From NCBI GenBank assembly GCA_025331565.1, contig JAFREQ010000040.1, positions 947,501-1,011,500 of the forward strand: a stretch of DNA of 64,000 nt, read 5' to 3'. This document shows, one piece after another, positions 51,722-62,335 of the stretch. Origin of the DNA: Holacanthus passer. Taxonomy: Eukaryota; Chordata; Actinopteri; Pomacanthidae. Under the pieces are notes generated by a model that did no database searches, had not been told where the DNA came from, and saw only the letters and a list, made by a program, of their open reading frames with translations. The position numbers and the translations under genes are program-made. Numbering within the stretch: the first letter of the stretch is position 1; each line of letters begins with the position of its first letter.

Positions 51722-52842
51722 GTGGTGGACTTTGTTTGTTTGCTTGCTCGTGTGCTCTCAAAGCAGACATCTGTGACATATATTAGCGCTGTGAACATAA
51801 TTGAAATGGGCCCCGGGGCCGTGGCATCATGTTCTGAAATCAGACACAACCCCAAAGACGAGAGCCCGCCCGGGGGTCTCTCGCAAAGGAGGCCATCCTC
51901 GCAGGGAGAGAGCCAGGTGATTTATAGGAAGGTGGAGGAACATGAGGAGAGGAGTGGCGGGGGAAGGGGTCCGAGGTCTGACATTTATCCATATGGGAAT
52001 GTTGGAGAGGGGGCTTCAAATCAAGTAATCATAGGTTACCTCCACTGCTACCTTGGAGGTGCAATTCCATCCCCTCAGCAGAGACACACAAAGCACAGTG
52101 GGGGTATCAGGTGGCCCAGTCTGCCTTCCCCTGGTGAAAGCAAAAGCCTGGCTGACACCAACCTAACCAGCTCGACCAGCGGAGGGCACACACACATTCA
52201 TTCAGGCTACAAAGCTCGCATGCACTCATCCAACACAGCAGCTCCAGTCTCAGATCCATTAATGAAACTTTCACCCTCGTCCTCGCCCTGAAGGCCCTGA
52301 ATGCCTCGACAGGAGAGTCGCCAGAGTGGAAGGTTAACGCGCATATATGCCAAAACAATCAAACCCTGCCGGCAGTGCGGACAAAGGGGTCCCGTTTCAT
52401 AGACGTCGAGCCACGGCCACATCCTCCAAAACAACCTTCCCTTGCTGAAGAAAAGTCTTGTCGCCTGCAGAGTGGAATCTGCACCAAAAACAACTTGTGA
52501 CAAGCAATAAATCTGTCTGCAGGCTGAGTTATTCGCTAATATCAACATTGCAACACCATTAATAGCAACACAATTACTCCGAGGACACTTAATCAAATGT
52601 AGTGTTGGAGTCACTTTCCAAGACAAAGTCATAGATTTACATTCTAATGCTCGCAGGCACGCAAAAACCACGCTTACAGGTTCAGTGAGACTAGAGAGAC
52701 TGTGTGGGTTAGCTGAAAATGAGGAGGGCAATGTCATGGGACTAATCAATCCGAGGAGGAGATACAGACAACAGGGAAGGGCACAAAGGCCGGCAGCCAC
52801 CTGAACCACAGAGCAGAGCGAACACAAGGCCAAACTCCTCAC
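51722..52842. other. region with long overlapping open frames on both strands, probably non-coding
   Basis: A 189-codon frame on the plus strand (51722-52291) overlaps a 211-codon frame on the minus strand (52207-52842), the longest in the window. The predicted minus-strand product is Cys- and Leu-rich, has no domain I recognise, and shows no plausible gene structure. The stretch is low in repeats and GC-richer than its surroundings. A real exon cannot be excluded, but chance openness in constrained or GC-rich DNA is more likely. Confidence 0.25.
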
Positions 52843-54260
52843 CTCAACCCGCTTTCTCCTCCTACTGTCTTACGTCTATCACTTTCTGCTTTTAACTGCT
52901 TCTGTTTAACTGTCTAATTGCTAAAATGATTAGACGATCAAAAGAGAGTTTATCGACAACATGTTCAATAATCATAAAATTGTTAAGCAGAGGTGGGAAG
53001 GTGGAGATCCAACAGATCCTGATGCGTCTTATCTCCACGGTTAATTAGAGGTTAGATTAACCTTTTCCCCTGCCGATACAATCCCAGAGTTTTGATACCG
53101 AAACTAATTCGATACCTTTTCAATACATTACGTTAATTAATATAAACATATTCTTCTTCCAAATTCTTAGTTTCATTAAATAAACAAAGCCTTATCAATT
53201 GTTATGTGGTTGAGTTTCCTAAAAGAATTAGAGCAAAATTAAGATTTAAATCCCAAATTGTAAGATCAAAGTGTAATAGAGTTTGAATCTGAATCTTGAA
53301 TCAGTCTTCAGTATATCTGCCGGTTTCATACTCATCCCTATCATCCTTGTGATCAATTTACAGTCATATCTAGATGGCAAACCTAGACAACAGATGAAGT
53401 CAACCAAATTTTCTATGCTATTCTTCCCTGAAGGTTAATGTTTCATATCAAAAGAGTCCACATTTTTTTGATGTTGGACAGTCAGTTCAGGCGAGGTGAC
53501 CTTCTACTGTAACACACTGCTGCAAACTCATTTCGCCCATTTATCACGTAAAAAATTTCAAACATTCACCACTTTCGGCATCTAAAATGTGATGAGGTGC
53601 CTTTCTGTTTAATATCATGTTAAATTGAATACCTTTGGGGTTTGGAGCAATTTGAAGACGCAGCCTTGAGTTCTTGGAAACGGCAATGGACATTTTTTAC
53701 GATGTAAGTAATCACAAGTTGCAGTCCACCTCTTTTCCTTGTATTTTACTGTCATCATCCTCATTCTTCTCTTCTTCTTTGTTTGGCTGCAGCAGCTAAA
53801 ACCAACCAACCCCACTCATAGAAAGGGGGTTTTTGGACAGTTGCCCAGCTGTCAGAGTCATACAGCAGCGCCGTCTCCATTCAGTCCTGCTCAGTTCTGC
53901 AGGAGCAGGATCATCAGGCAACATGAAAATTTCATCCCATCCCCACTGGATTATGGATTTATCTGCCAATTGTGCTTTACTGTAAGTACAAAGGTGATTG
54001 AATATGTAGTGGTGCCTCCAGTGGGACAACAACAGGGAGTTAACCTGGGAGTCCAATCAATAGTTGATTAGTAAATGAGGAGGGCTCAGAGGGGATCACA
54101 GGAGGGGGTGAGGGTTCGTCCTGTCCCAGACGACATCATTAAACTGTATAGCACGATCTCCAACACGCCATTAGTCCGACTCAGCCCATTACTGCAAGGC
54201 CACTAGACTTGGATGAGGAGGCATTTTGACCTCACACACATGTTGGAGACTCCCTCCCTC

Positions 54261-54279
54261 TCACACACACACACACACA
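54261..54279. repeat. (CA)n microsatellite
   Basis: About 9 CA units. Confidence 0.85.
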
Positions 54280-54739
54280 GGCAGAGTAATAAATCGTAGC
54301 CCCGGGTCATCTCCTGTCAGTCGGACTGGCGGCCAGCCTTTATAATGCCGTTCACTGTACTCAGCTTAGAAATTATAGCCCTTACCAGCCTTTACTCATC
54401 TTTTCATGAATACAAAAGTCAAGAAAATAACAGTTACGGTCACGGTTAGATCCATATATCACTATTTCTTTTAGTTAATTATTTCTTCAAAAATGTATTT
54501 ATCTATGTTGGCTTTTCATGTATTCTGGAGTTTCCCAACCCCAATTTTGAGTCACTAAAATAATGTCATTATAGCAAGTTTGACTGTCAATGTCATATGA
54601 CATTTTAAATGCTATTTCAGAGGATTTTGCACAATGAAAAAAATAAAACTCGGAGAGGGAAAAAGAAATTTGGAACTCCAAATTGAAAGATCTTGAACAG
54701 AAAATTGGAATGAAACACCATCTATCAGCACTGAAAAAG

Positions 54740-55140
54740 GCACCGGTCTCACAAAACCGGCATCAGTTGATCTACATGTCGTGAGCCACAATGGAAAATG
54801 CCATCAGCAGCAGCTCACACTCAGGAACAACAGACAACGACGCGTTTAAGACATGATACAGGCCCGGCAGACTTAATTGCTTTATGACAGAACAAGTCCA
54901 TAATCAAACAAGCACGGCCCCCCGCCCCAGATAAAGAGGGGAGGCGGAGGAAAGCGCTGATAACTACATCTGAAAGGATGAAAGACCAAAACTATAAATA
55001 GGACGCGGATCATCCAGAGGGGCTTTTGTTTTCAATTGGATATCGAATCTTATCCGGCTGACATTTTGGAGACAGTCTCTTGGTGACATTTAGGAGTTAT
55101 CACAATTACAACAACCTCCTTTTGAGGTCCAACCAGCCAA
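54740..55140. other. candidate conserved non-coding block near exon 1
   Basis: This stretch is free of simple repeats and of transposon similarity. It is rich in motif-like words: ttaattgc and ataatcaaac (homeodomain-like), agataaag (GATA-like), the MEF2 site above, and caattgg. No reading frame is kept. I infer a possible enhancer from position and texture only; conservation was not tested. Confidence 0.3.
54992..55001 (+). promoter_or_regulatory. MEF2 consensus site (ctataaatag) in intron 1
   Basis: This 10-mer fits the palindromic MEF2 consensus CTA(A/T)4TAG exactly. An E-box (catctg, 54967-54972) lies 20 bases to the left. It sits about 1.3 kb inside intron 1 from exon 1. lrp4 functions in skeletal muscle, so a muscle enhancer is plausible. 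On the plus strand the same motif also resembles a TATA box (tataaatag), but no exon follows it. Confidence 0.35.
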
Positions 55141-55210
55141 TTTACAGGTAGAAATTTTCTCTATCCTGTCGGGGGAAATCTTTTCATATCATGGCAGAGG
55201 GCACGCCACC

Positions 55211-55289
55211 CGTGTGTACGACTGTGTGTGTGTGTGTATGCATGGCGCTTAGCCCAGTGTGTGTGCGTGTGTGTATGTGTGTGTGTGTT
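55211..55289. repeat. impure (GT)n tract in two parts
   Basis: Two GT-rich runs with tatg and gcgt interruptions, separated by catggcgcttagcccag, about 1 kb inside intron 1 from exon 1. Confidence 0.85.
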
Positions 55290-56307
55290 TAGAAATAGCT
55301 TCCGTAGGGTCCTTGCATTCCAGCGGCTGTTCTAACATGTTGTAAATACAAGGTGTTAGAGAAAACATAGGAAGGGGGAGGTGGAAATCACTCAAGTGCT
55401 GCTGGGGTCCTGAGGACTGGAGGGGGGGGCAGGATGTAGGTTATCATAGATAAACAACCCAGTTCACCTGCAATCACAGTCAAGAGCAGCGTGCTTGGTT
55501 GTCTTTTTTAAAAAACTGGAAAAATAAAGGCTGCATCCACCAACACCTCTGTCATACCCCGAGGACTCGGTTTTGTTTTGAGCCAATTTGCATAACAGAG
55601 AAGAGTGAGGAGTGAATTTTGAAGTAAACAAACAGAACTTTCTATCAGCTCATAACACATGAAGGACCACAAAATCCATCACACATGCTCTTTCACACAT
55701 TCACTCTCAGTTTCTAGACATCTAACACAAGCTACAGTTTGAAAAAAGCAATCTGATTGATTTAAGATTTTTATTGCCAGGACTGATAACTAGGACTGAT
55801 TGCAATCTGCCTCATGCATGTGCACACACACCTCATACTGTGGCACAAAAAAATAATTGCAAAATCCTGCATAAATCCATATAATCACAGTTCAATGCAT
55901 GACAAAAATCAATGCTCATATACTTCCAACAGCACTTACAGTTGGCTGAGAGGATAAATAGCGTGCACAGTGCAAATAGAGCTTCAAGGCTGCAAAACAT
56001 AGGAGTGAAAATGTGCAATTGAAGGCAACATTTGCAGAAGTTAAAACCATGAAAAAGGGATGAAGAGCTGCAGAAGTGAAAGCTCGGGCCAACACAAGCA
56101 TGTTGTCAAAAAAAAAGATTTAAAGACAGAAATGGACACACACACACATTTCTAACACCTTAACTGCACTTTCTGATAACTTGAATGAATGTGAGTCAAA
56201 TCATGGAGCTGATTAAAAACAAACACTTTCCAAAAAAAAAAAAAAACAAGCTCACGTGCAGTTTCACGTCCACTTTGCAGCCTTTTCTTAAAACCACATT
56301 TTCTTAC

Positions 56308-56368
56308 CTGGAGTCTGGCTGAGCAGCAAAGTTAGGAAGGAGCCCCAGAGCACCGCGGCCGGCTGCAT
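56308..56368 (-). CDS. lrp4: lrp4 coding exon 1: start codon and signal peptide
   Basis: The first coding exon of lrp4 reads MQPAAVLWGSFLTLLLSQTP and then the first base of a Gly codon. This is a typical secretory signal peptide with a hydrophobic core (AVLWGSFLTLLL). The ATG has A at -3 (gcaagATG), a good Kozak context. The exon ends CCAG|GTAAGAA, a near-perfect splice donor, leaving phase 1. Exon 2 begins with the two bases that complete a Gly codon, so the spliced protein runs ...SQTPGVQGSAECSCG, the layout known for LRP4: a short signal exon followed directly by the first LDLa module. The assignment rests on phase, signal-peptide character, GC-rich promoter context and strand. The residues themselves are not conserved enough to identify the gene alone. 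The main uncertainty is that the partner exon lies 49 kb away and no transcript was available. Confidence 0.85.
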
Positions 56369-56468
56369 CTTGCTCCCCGCTTTTCCTCTCTCTTCCCCGG
56401 GCTTCTCTTCTTCTCCTCCCCCGCCTCCTCCTCCTCCTTCCTCGCGGTTAAATATCAACGGGCTTTTT

Positions 56469-56495
56469 TTAGTTGCAAGCTCCGGCTTTCAACAT
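56469..56495 (-). other. upstream ORF in the lrp4 leader, 8 codons
   Basis: On the minus strand an ATG 127 bases upstream of the lrp4 start opens the peptide MLKAGACN followed by TAA. If the transcript starts further upstream, this would be a uORF that could reduce translation of lrp4. The context at -3 is G (gtcATG), so recognition could be moderate. Its start motif is almost identical to that of the second uORF. Confidence 0.35.
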
Positions 56496-56600
56496 GACTG
56501 ACTTGTTTAGCCCCCCGTTTGTTTTTCTCCTGTCTGTCCCCCGGCCTCCTCCTCCTCCTCCTCGGCTGTGTGATAAGGCGACAAAACCGGGATTAAAAAG

Positions 56601-56642
56601 TTAAAAGTCTGCTGGGTTCAGATCGGATCCGGCTTCCAACAT
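56601..56642 (-). other. second upstream ORF in the lrp4 promoter or leader, 13 codons
   Basis: A minus-strand ATG 274 bases upstream of the lrp4 start encodes MLEAGSDLNPADF followed by TAA. The stretch around its ATG (gatccggcttccaacatg on the plus strand) matches that of the nearer uORF (gctccggctttcaacatg) at 16 of 18 bases, which suggests a local duplication. Whether it is transcribed depends on the unknown transcription start site. Confidence 0.3.
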
Positions 56643-56747
56643 GTTGTGCTCCGGTTTTTTACGCTGGAGCCACCAAAAGGAGCTGCGGGCTGTACCAAGT
56701 GCGAGCAGCGGGGGTGCTAGCTCGAGCTAACGCGCTATTTTTATCAC

Positions 56748-56756
56748 AACTTCCGG
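56748..56756 (+). promoter_or_regulatory. ETS/GABP-like site (N-box-like, aacttccgg)
   Basis: The sequence aacttccgg matches the ETS-family core (A/C)TTCCGG about 380 bases upstream of the lrp4 ATG. The same core is called the N-box (TTCCGG) in promoters of genes expressed at the neuromuscular synapse, where LRP4 acts. ETS sites are also common in ordinary CpG-island promoters, so this is only a candidate. Confidence 0.35.
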
Positions 56757-57184
56757 ATAACTTAACAATAACAATAAATTATTATCATCTAAAATAGTTA
56801 AAAATATAAACGAAACATCTCATGCGTAAATTTGTTTTGTTTTCATCTGGTGTTTTTTTCACCCGTGTCCCCGCTCCCCCCATCCCGCAACAAATGGTCG
56901 CGTCCAGAATCTCTCGCTTTCCTTGTGTCATTTCTTAAATTACCCCGTTTCTTGCACGGAGTCTGGTGGTCAAGCAAATCAAAGGATAAATTCAGACAAC
57001 ATCTGGAGGCCTGGGTAAACTGTTTGTGCCTCTCCTCACCACGTGGAAAAACTTCTCCCCCCTTCTTCCTCCTCTCATTCTGCCTTTATTTCTAACACAA
57101 TATGGGTTAAAAGAAGAGGATGATGAAGATGAAGAGGGGGGGAAAAAAGAAAACTCTGTTGTCACTTAAGTCAATGGAGGCAAA

Positions 57185-57255
57185 TGACAGAGCAGTGGTT
57201 TCCACAGTGGGGTGTAATGACCATGAGATGAGGTCATTACACAGTCATTATTCAG
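57185..57255 (+). repeat. possible dispersed-repeat relic ('gcagtggtttccacagtgg')
   Basis: The segment gagcagtggtttccacagtg, ggtgtaatgaccatgagatg, aggtcat resembles a fish repeat of the type 'agcagtggttcccaaagtgggg...gtcatgagatgag'. It is short. The inner palindrome-like taatgaccatgagatgaggt is not exact. Confidence 0.3.
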
Positions 57256-57316
57256 CACCACAGATTTACAGAAAGTTACTGGAGGGAAATTATGGTTATA
57301 TTAAAATGTAATTAAG

Positions 57317-57433
57317 TCCAAAAAGGTCACTGTAAACATATTTTTTTCCAAGATGTTCCAGGAGGGATGATAGAGTTACACCACAGGTTTATACATTCAG
57401 TTCAGCCCAAAAAGTCACTATAAACATTATTAA
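57317..57433 (+). repeat. small direct duplication (caaaaaggtcactgtaaacat)
   Basis: The words tccaaaaaggtcactgtaaa at 57317 and cccaaaaagtcactataaac at 57408 are near copies 91 bases apart, both followed by an at-rich run. Two short copies may reflect a local duplication. Confidence 0.35.
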
Positions 57434-57827
57434 CTGTGACGCACTATATGCAAAATTCTCCAGAAGTATGCTTCAGATATTACTACTAATACTAATACTA
57501 TACTAATTAATTAATTGATAGTATCTATACTAGAAACACTAGAGAGCTCCAATAAGAACATTATGTTGACACCAGGAGCTTGAAAATGTCATCTCATATA
57601 AAGTCCACATAATTTCACTATCAGGAGTCACAGACATAGGTTCCGACAGGAATGGTTCAATAGCACCACAGCAAATACAAGTATAGCATAAAATAAGTAA
57701 GAAATTTAGTACACCACAACTTCCTATAAAAATTGTATATGCATGAGACACCAAAAAACTACATTAGATCTTATAAAATCAAACTGCAAAGTCAGGAGTC
57801 ATCGCCTTGTCTTTGATCAGTTTCGTA

Positions 57828-57873
57828 ATAGATAATAGATAATAATAGATAGATTGATAGATTGATAGATTAG
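57828..57873. repeat. tgatagat/ataatagat simple repeat
   Basis: Short irregular units agataatagat and ttgatagat repeated several times upstream of the lrp4 promoter. Confidence 0.8.
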
Positions 57874-58045
57874 GTTTGTTATGAATGTGAATAGGAAAAA
57901 AAATGAATCTGACATTTTCATAACAGATTTGCGGCTATGTGAAAACAGTTATTTTGAAAATTCGAAACCTGACATTGATTATGCTTCTGAACGTGCGCCC
58001 GAGTGCACAGAGTGTTGGCGGAGGTAGCAAGAAAAGGAAATAGCT

Positions 58046-58312
58046 GTGACGGCGGTGTTCGGTTGTATAGAGACAGTCAGTAGTTTTGGAGCGAAGCCTC
58101 ATTGCGGTGGAACTGGAGAAAGTGGGTTCGACGTCAATTTAAACTTTGGAGGGTTCAAGCTATGTCAAGGAAGTAAGTCTCCAACCAAACAAAAAACTCT
58201 GACGGCTACTTTTGAGCAGGTCAGTTCAGGAGCAGGACATCACGGTGGGCCAAAACGAAAAAATCTGATTTCACAAACCACACATGAGCATCACAGTCTG
58301 CAGAGTGAATGA
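58046..58312 (+). other. unassigned 88-codon frame, possible transposon or exon remnant
   Basis: The frame contains SKSPTKQKTLTATFEQ, which faintly recalls the KQ-TLT-F start of some BED-finger hAT transposases. No further domain follows and no splice or terminal inverted repeat is evident. The DNA just upstream (about 57995-58060) is locally CpG-richer. It could equally be chance. No function is proposed. Confidence 0.2.
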
Positions 58313-58440
58313 TGAGTGAATGATTATATAAAATGATTTGTTGTCGTCTGTTGTGCTAATTGACAATAAGTGAAAGGAATAAAGAGTTCATTATTGTCTT
58401 TCTGGTATTATTACAGGATATTTGCATGATCCCAAAAATG

Positions 58441-58530
58441 ATTAAGATAAGATAAGATAAGATAAACCTTTATTCGTCCCACAGTGGGGAAATTTGCAGG
58501 GACTAAATTTACAGGGACTGTTACAGTGAA
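58441..58530 (-). mobile_element. LINE 3' tail with (TTATC)n end
   Basis: Read on the minus strand, this ends in aaatttccccactgtgggac, then gaataaaggtttatc and a run of ttatc units. This is the 3' end of a LINE-type element frequent in fish (aaatttccccattgtgggac taataaagg...ttatc). It is 5'-truncated and has no ORF. On the plus strand it shows as a (gataa)n microsatellite at 58445-58465. Confidence 0.6.
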
Positions 58531-60214
58531 CTGAGTTATAATATTAAAATTTTAAGCACACCTTCCACTTTTTTTTTAAATGACTGAGTCACCAGCATGT
58601 GCACTGCTCCACAGTCTCCACACTTATGTCCGTCCTCTTTCCCTGGAAAGGAGGCTTTAGACCTCGCTTTCTAATTACGAGGCAGCTTTAGTTGGAATGT
58701 GAGCTCCCTCATCTCTAAACAGGACATCGTCATTCAGCACACGCCTCCTCTCCTCTCTCCTGTGGAGCATCCATCAGTGTATTAGATTTCATCCCAATAA
58801 AAGTGGTGTGTGCCGTCACTTATTGGTGATTTGATACAGAGCATTTTAATGAACAACGCGTTGGCCAATAAAAAAAATCGTAGAGCCACTGAGGAATTTT
58901 CTGCTTTATTATCTATGTTTTGATTCATTATTCCTTCTGATTATATGTAAAATCCCACAAGAGGGAGAATAAGAGGCACTAATACAATAAACTAATAACA
59001 TACTATAATATTCTTTTAGAAGAACTGTAAGGATATTATAGACAAGGGCATGGTTTATTCATTATTAAGCTTATTAGCATATGTTAGAATACGTTATAAA
59101 TAGGAAAGGGAAAAACATTTAAGTTACAATACATATGATTGAAGAAGTGGTTGATTTGGAGACTTCACTTACTGCTGTTGACAACAAGTACAGTTTTAGA
59201 ATTAGCTTCTAAATCACACATGCATCAACCACTGGGGGCGCCGTGAGCAGTCGCTCTGTCACAAACGCAGGAGACATCTTCCAGATCTGTTTACAGCATG
59301 TCAACAAATTGCATTTCTGAGGAGACTGTGTCTGAAACTGTCTTTCGCACGGCGGAACCAGGGGGCTGCATCCAATCATTTTTATAACTCGGAAACAGAC
59401 ACAGTCTTGCCCACTTGATGTAGTGATCGGTCAAATGCGCCATAAGGCTGGGGTTCACCTACTTTCTCAAGCTCTCTCTCTTTTCATTCTTTACTCAGCT
59501 ATGTCCTCCACAACAACAGAGTACGACACCATGAACGCATCTGAGGAGACACAGCTCTAAATCTGCACTGTTGTACAATTTGACACCGCAAAGACACACG
59601 AGAGAGTTCTTGGACAGCGACCGTGGAGGTGGCAGCCAGGAGGCGGCTGTGACAGCAGGCTTTTCACCTCGTGCCCGTTAACAATGAGCATAAACGTTTT
59701 GCATTTAGACGTGGAAAGACTTTATATGAACTAGTTCGTTCAATGCATATTGAGGTGTTCATTATCATAACGAAGCACCGCAGACATAACACAGCTCTCT
59801 TTAGGAATATTATACTGGTACCATAACAGTTACAGAGACCATTAAGATGCATAATTAAACGACTATAACCCCCTCTGAGAATAAACGACTTTAATATGTA
59901 CTAATCAAAGCTGAGAGAAGCCAAACTTGAGGCTTCAGGAGAATGTGCAGAATGAAAATAGAGACAGGATGAGTTTTACATATTTCCCCTCTGTGAGACA
60001 ATGATCCAGGATCAGGACCTGGACGGGTTGAAGTCTGGGCGGCCGGCCTGGCTGCAGAGCGAGCGGAGAGCAGCTGTGGCCCCTTTCAGCTCCCATCTTG
60101 TCTCTGGGTGAAGAGATGGAGACATTTAATTATAACCTGTGATTAATGTGTCCACAGTGGGCCAGGAGCCTGTCTGAGCGGCACCGAGGGCTTTCGTTCA
60201 GGTCTCAGGCTCGT

Positions 60215-60218
<4 letters not shown>

Positions 60219-60247
<29 letters not shown>
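60219..60247. repeat. (CA)n microsatellite
   Basis: About 14 CA units. Confidence 0.95.
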
Positions 60248-60249
<2 letters not shown>

Positions 60250-60423
60250 AGAATGACTTTGCATGTTGTAGTTTCAACAATCTAAATGAAGAACCTTATT
60301 ACTTAAAGTGCCAAAAAGTCACACTGCTGCTCCGCTGACTTCTGTGTTCTCTGTCTCTTTCTAAGATGCCACCAGTATCTGACACCTTTTGGCCAGTGCA
60401 ACATATGGCTGTCAGAATAACTG

Positions 60424-60425
<2 letters not shown>

Positions 60426-60456
<31 letters not shown>
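60426..60456. repeat. (GT)n microsatellite
   Basis: About 15 GT units. Confidence 0.95.
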
Positions 60457-60457
<1 letters not shown>

Positions 60458-60597
60458 CGTAGGTGCTAGGAGAACAGCTGTGGGCTTATCACTGTAGCTT
60501 CCGCTGATAAATAAAGAAGCGTGCTGGGAGATGAGGAAGCTGCCACAGATAGAAGATCAGGCAGGTGTTGTAAGTTTATTTTTATCTCTTACGTGTA

Positions 60598-60625
<28 letters not shown>
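60598..60625. repeat. (GT)n microsatellite
   Basis: About 14 GT units. It is the third dinucleotide tract within 410 bases. Confidence 0.95.
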
Positions 60626-60629
<4 letters not shown>

Positions 60630-61984
60630 CATGGATATGACCTTTCGTCTCCACCACTTGCTTATGTCAACATTCTCTTCTGAGATTAACACAGGATCTG
60701 ATGAATTTCCTGAGCATCTCTCTTTCTCACACATACACACCTACACTCTCACACATACATACAAGTTAATGGACATTTATAGCTCCGTAGTAACTCGAAG
60801 CAGGAGTCACATGTTTGCATGAAACAGACACTGAGTAATGCCAAAACAACCCTGCCAGTTTTATAGGACCATGCCAGCGGTTTTGCATGGTTTAGCCCAT
60901 TAAATGCAAAGAAGTTTTGTTTTACATTATTCCCAGTCGAGTTTTCAGACTGACTTCCAACATTCCAGTCGGCCATTTGTTTACATTCGTTTCTGTGCAT
61001 TATGAAAATCAGCTGCAGAGACTTGGACCTTGTTTGAGATTGAGGTTTTCTGTCACTGCAAACAATGTCTCTTATTTCTGTTTTGCAAAAGTTATATTAT
61101 CGTTGCATCATAACTGAGTTCTGAAGTTGGATGTTGTCAAGAACCTAGAGGATAAAAAATGAGCAAAAATGGGAATCAGGAAAAAGATAATGTCAGTGTG
61201 GCTGTTGAATTAAAAGATGTAACTTTCTAATGTGGGATATTCATTAAACACATCAATAAAGAGAGTATTTCAAAATAGTCCCAAATACATTAACACAACT
61301 GCGTTAATGTAACACCAACAATAAATAGATAAATTGATCAAGTCAAGTCACTTTATTTGAATAAGTAAATTTAAAAAATCCATGTTATTTCAAATAAATT
61401 AAAAAACTTTATGCAACAAATTTCATATTAAATGAAGTGAGCAATTCAATACAACTATGCTGTTCTTAACAAAATAGTTGGCTTGTTGTACACCAAGTAC
61501 TTTCAAAATCAATTTACGCAACAATTTTAAAGACCTGATGTGTAGAAGATTTCCATCTTTGGCGGTCTCCAGTGGCAGCATCATATCCCAGACTGCAATT
61601 AGAGAGAATTAGAACAGCGACATTTTAATTAATATGTTATTATATGAATAGCTTCAAATTGGTAATTAATAATTTAATTACAGATTGCTAATTATTACTT
61701 TTATATTAATATTTGTCAAATGATCATGTGTAATGTGAAAGGAGTCACTGACAGTGATTAACACACGGGGAATTATCACCAGCTCTAATGAGGTTTTTGA
61801 CTTCATTGTGTTTAGTGTGATGACGCATTTACTTTACGATTCAGTCTCAGCAATATCAGCAACCTGCCCAGGACTAAACAGCACCAAGTGTTCCTGAGCT
61901 CATGTAGTAATCTCTTTTATTATTTTTCATGTGTTTGACAAAGTGTTGAACCTCTCTCCATCCTCGCTTGTGAACGACTGAATC

Positions 61985-62335
61985 TTTCCAGGATGAACCT
62001 TTCAGACCCAATCATGATCCTATCACCTGTTACCAATGAACCTGTTTACCTGAGGACTGATCCAAACAGGTGTTTTTGGATCAGTCCACAACTTTCACAG
62101 TCTTTTGTTGCTCCTATCCCAACTTGTTTGAAACATGTTGCTGCCATCAAGTTCAGAAGAAGCAGATATTTACGACAACCAATGAATCTGATGATCAAAC
62201 ATTAAATATATTGTCTTTGTGTTGTTTTCAATGGAGGATATGTCAAAAAGGATCAGCAGATTATCACATTCTGTTTTATTTATGTTTTACACAGTGTCCC
62301 AACTTTTTTGGAATCAGGTTTGTTTAATGCTGATG
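61985..62335 (+). mobile_element. DNA-transposon-type relic, right end
   Basis: The segment follows a well-spread fish repeat from caatcatgatcctatcacct through gtttacctgaggactgatcc, aaacaggtgtttttggatca and tcccaacttgtttgaaaca to the end gtttt-acacagtgtcccaact, tttttggaatcaggtttg. A short frame (61993-62205) is part of it, not a host gene. The copy is non-autonomous or truncated. I do not assign a superfamily with certainty. Confidence 0.6.

Larger units (their letters stand above)
6913..56307 (-). other. lrp4: lrp4 intron 1 (about 49.4 kb)
   Basis: This span separates the signal-peptide exon from the first LDLa exon; both boundary dinucleotides are canonical GT and AG on the minus strand. 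I found no further LDLa, EGF or YWTD-propeller exon inside it on either strand. The open frames within it give no recognisable protein, and most are shadows of simple repeats or GC-rich stretches. Its contents are microsatellites, decayed mobile elements and long unique stretches, some of which may be regulatory. A long first intron fits a developmentally regulated gene. An additional alternative 5' exon without coding sequence cannot be excluded. Confidence 0.85.
56369..56800 (-). promoter_or_regulatory. lrp4: lrp4 5' UTR and core promoter region, GC-rich
   Basis: Upstream of the lrp4 ATG the base composition changes sharply to GC-rich with frequent CpG (for example ctcgcgg, aacgcgc, gcgagcagcg). 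It contains pyrimidine blocks of repeated CCT at about 56395-56450 and 56540-56570. This is typical of a CpG-island promoter without a defined TATA box. The transcription start cannot be placed from sequence alone. The region includes two short upstream ORFs and an ETS-like site, listed separately. Beyond about 56760 the sequence becomes AT-rich, marking the outer edge. Confidence 0.65.

Noticed and set aside
54992..55001. TATA box for an alternative promoter on the plus strand
   Set aside because: There is no exon, CpG island or start codon in a sensible position downstream. A MEF2-type site is the better reading.
59228..59245. CTCF-like word ccactgggggcgcc
   Set aside because: It is one base short of the consensus spacing (CCACTAGGGGGCGC type), so it is not a convincing match.
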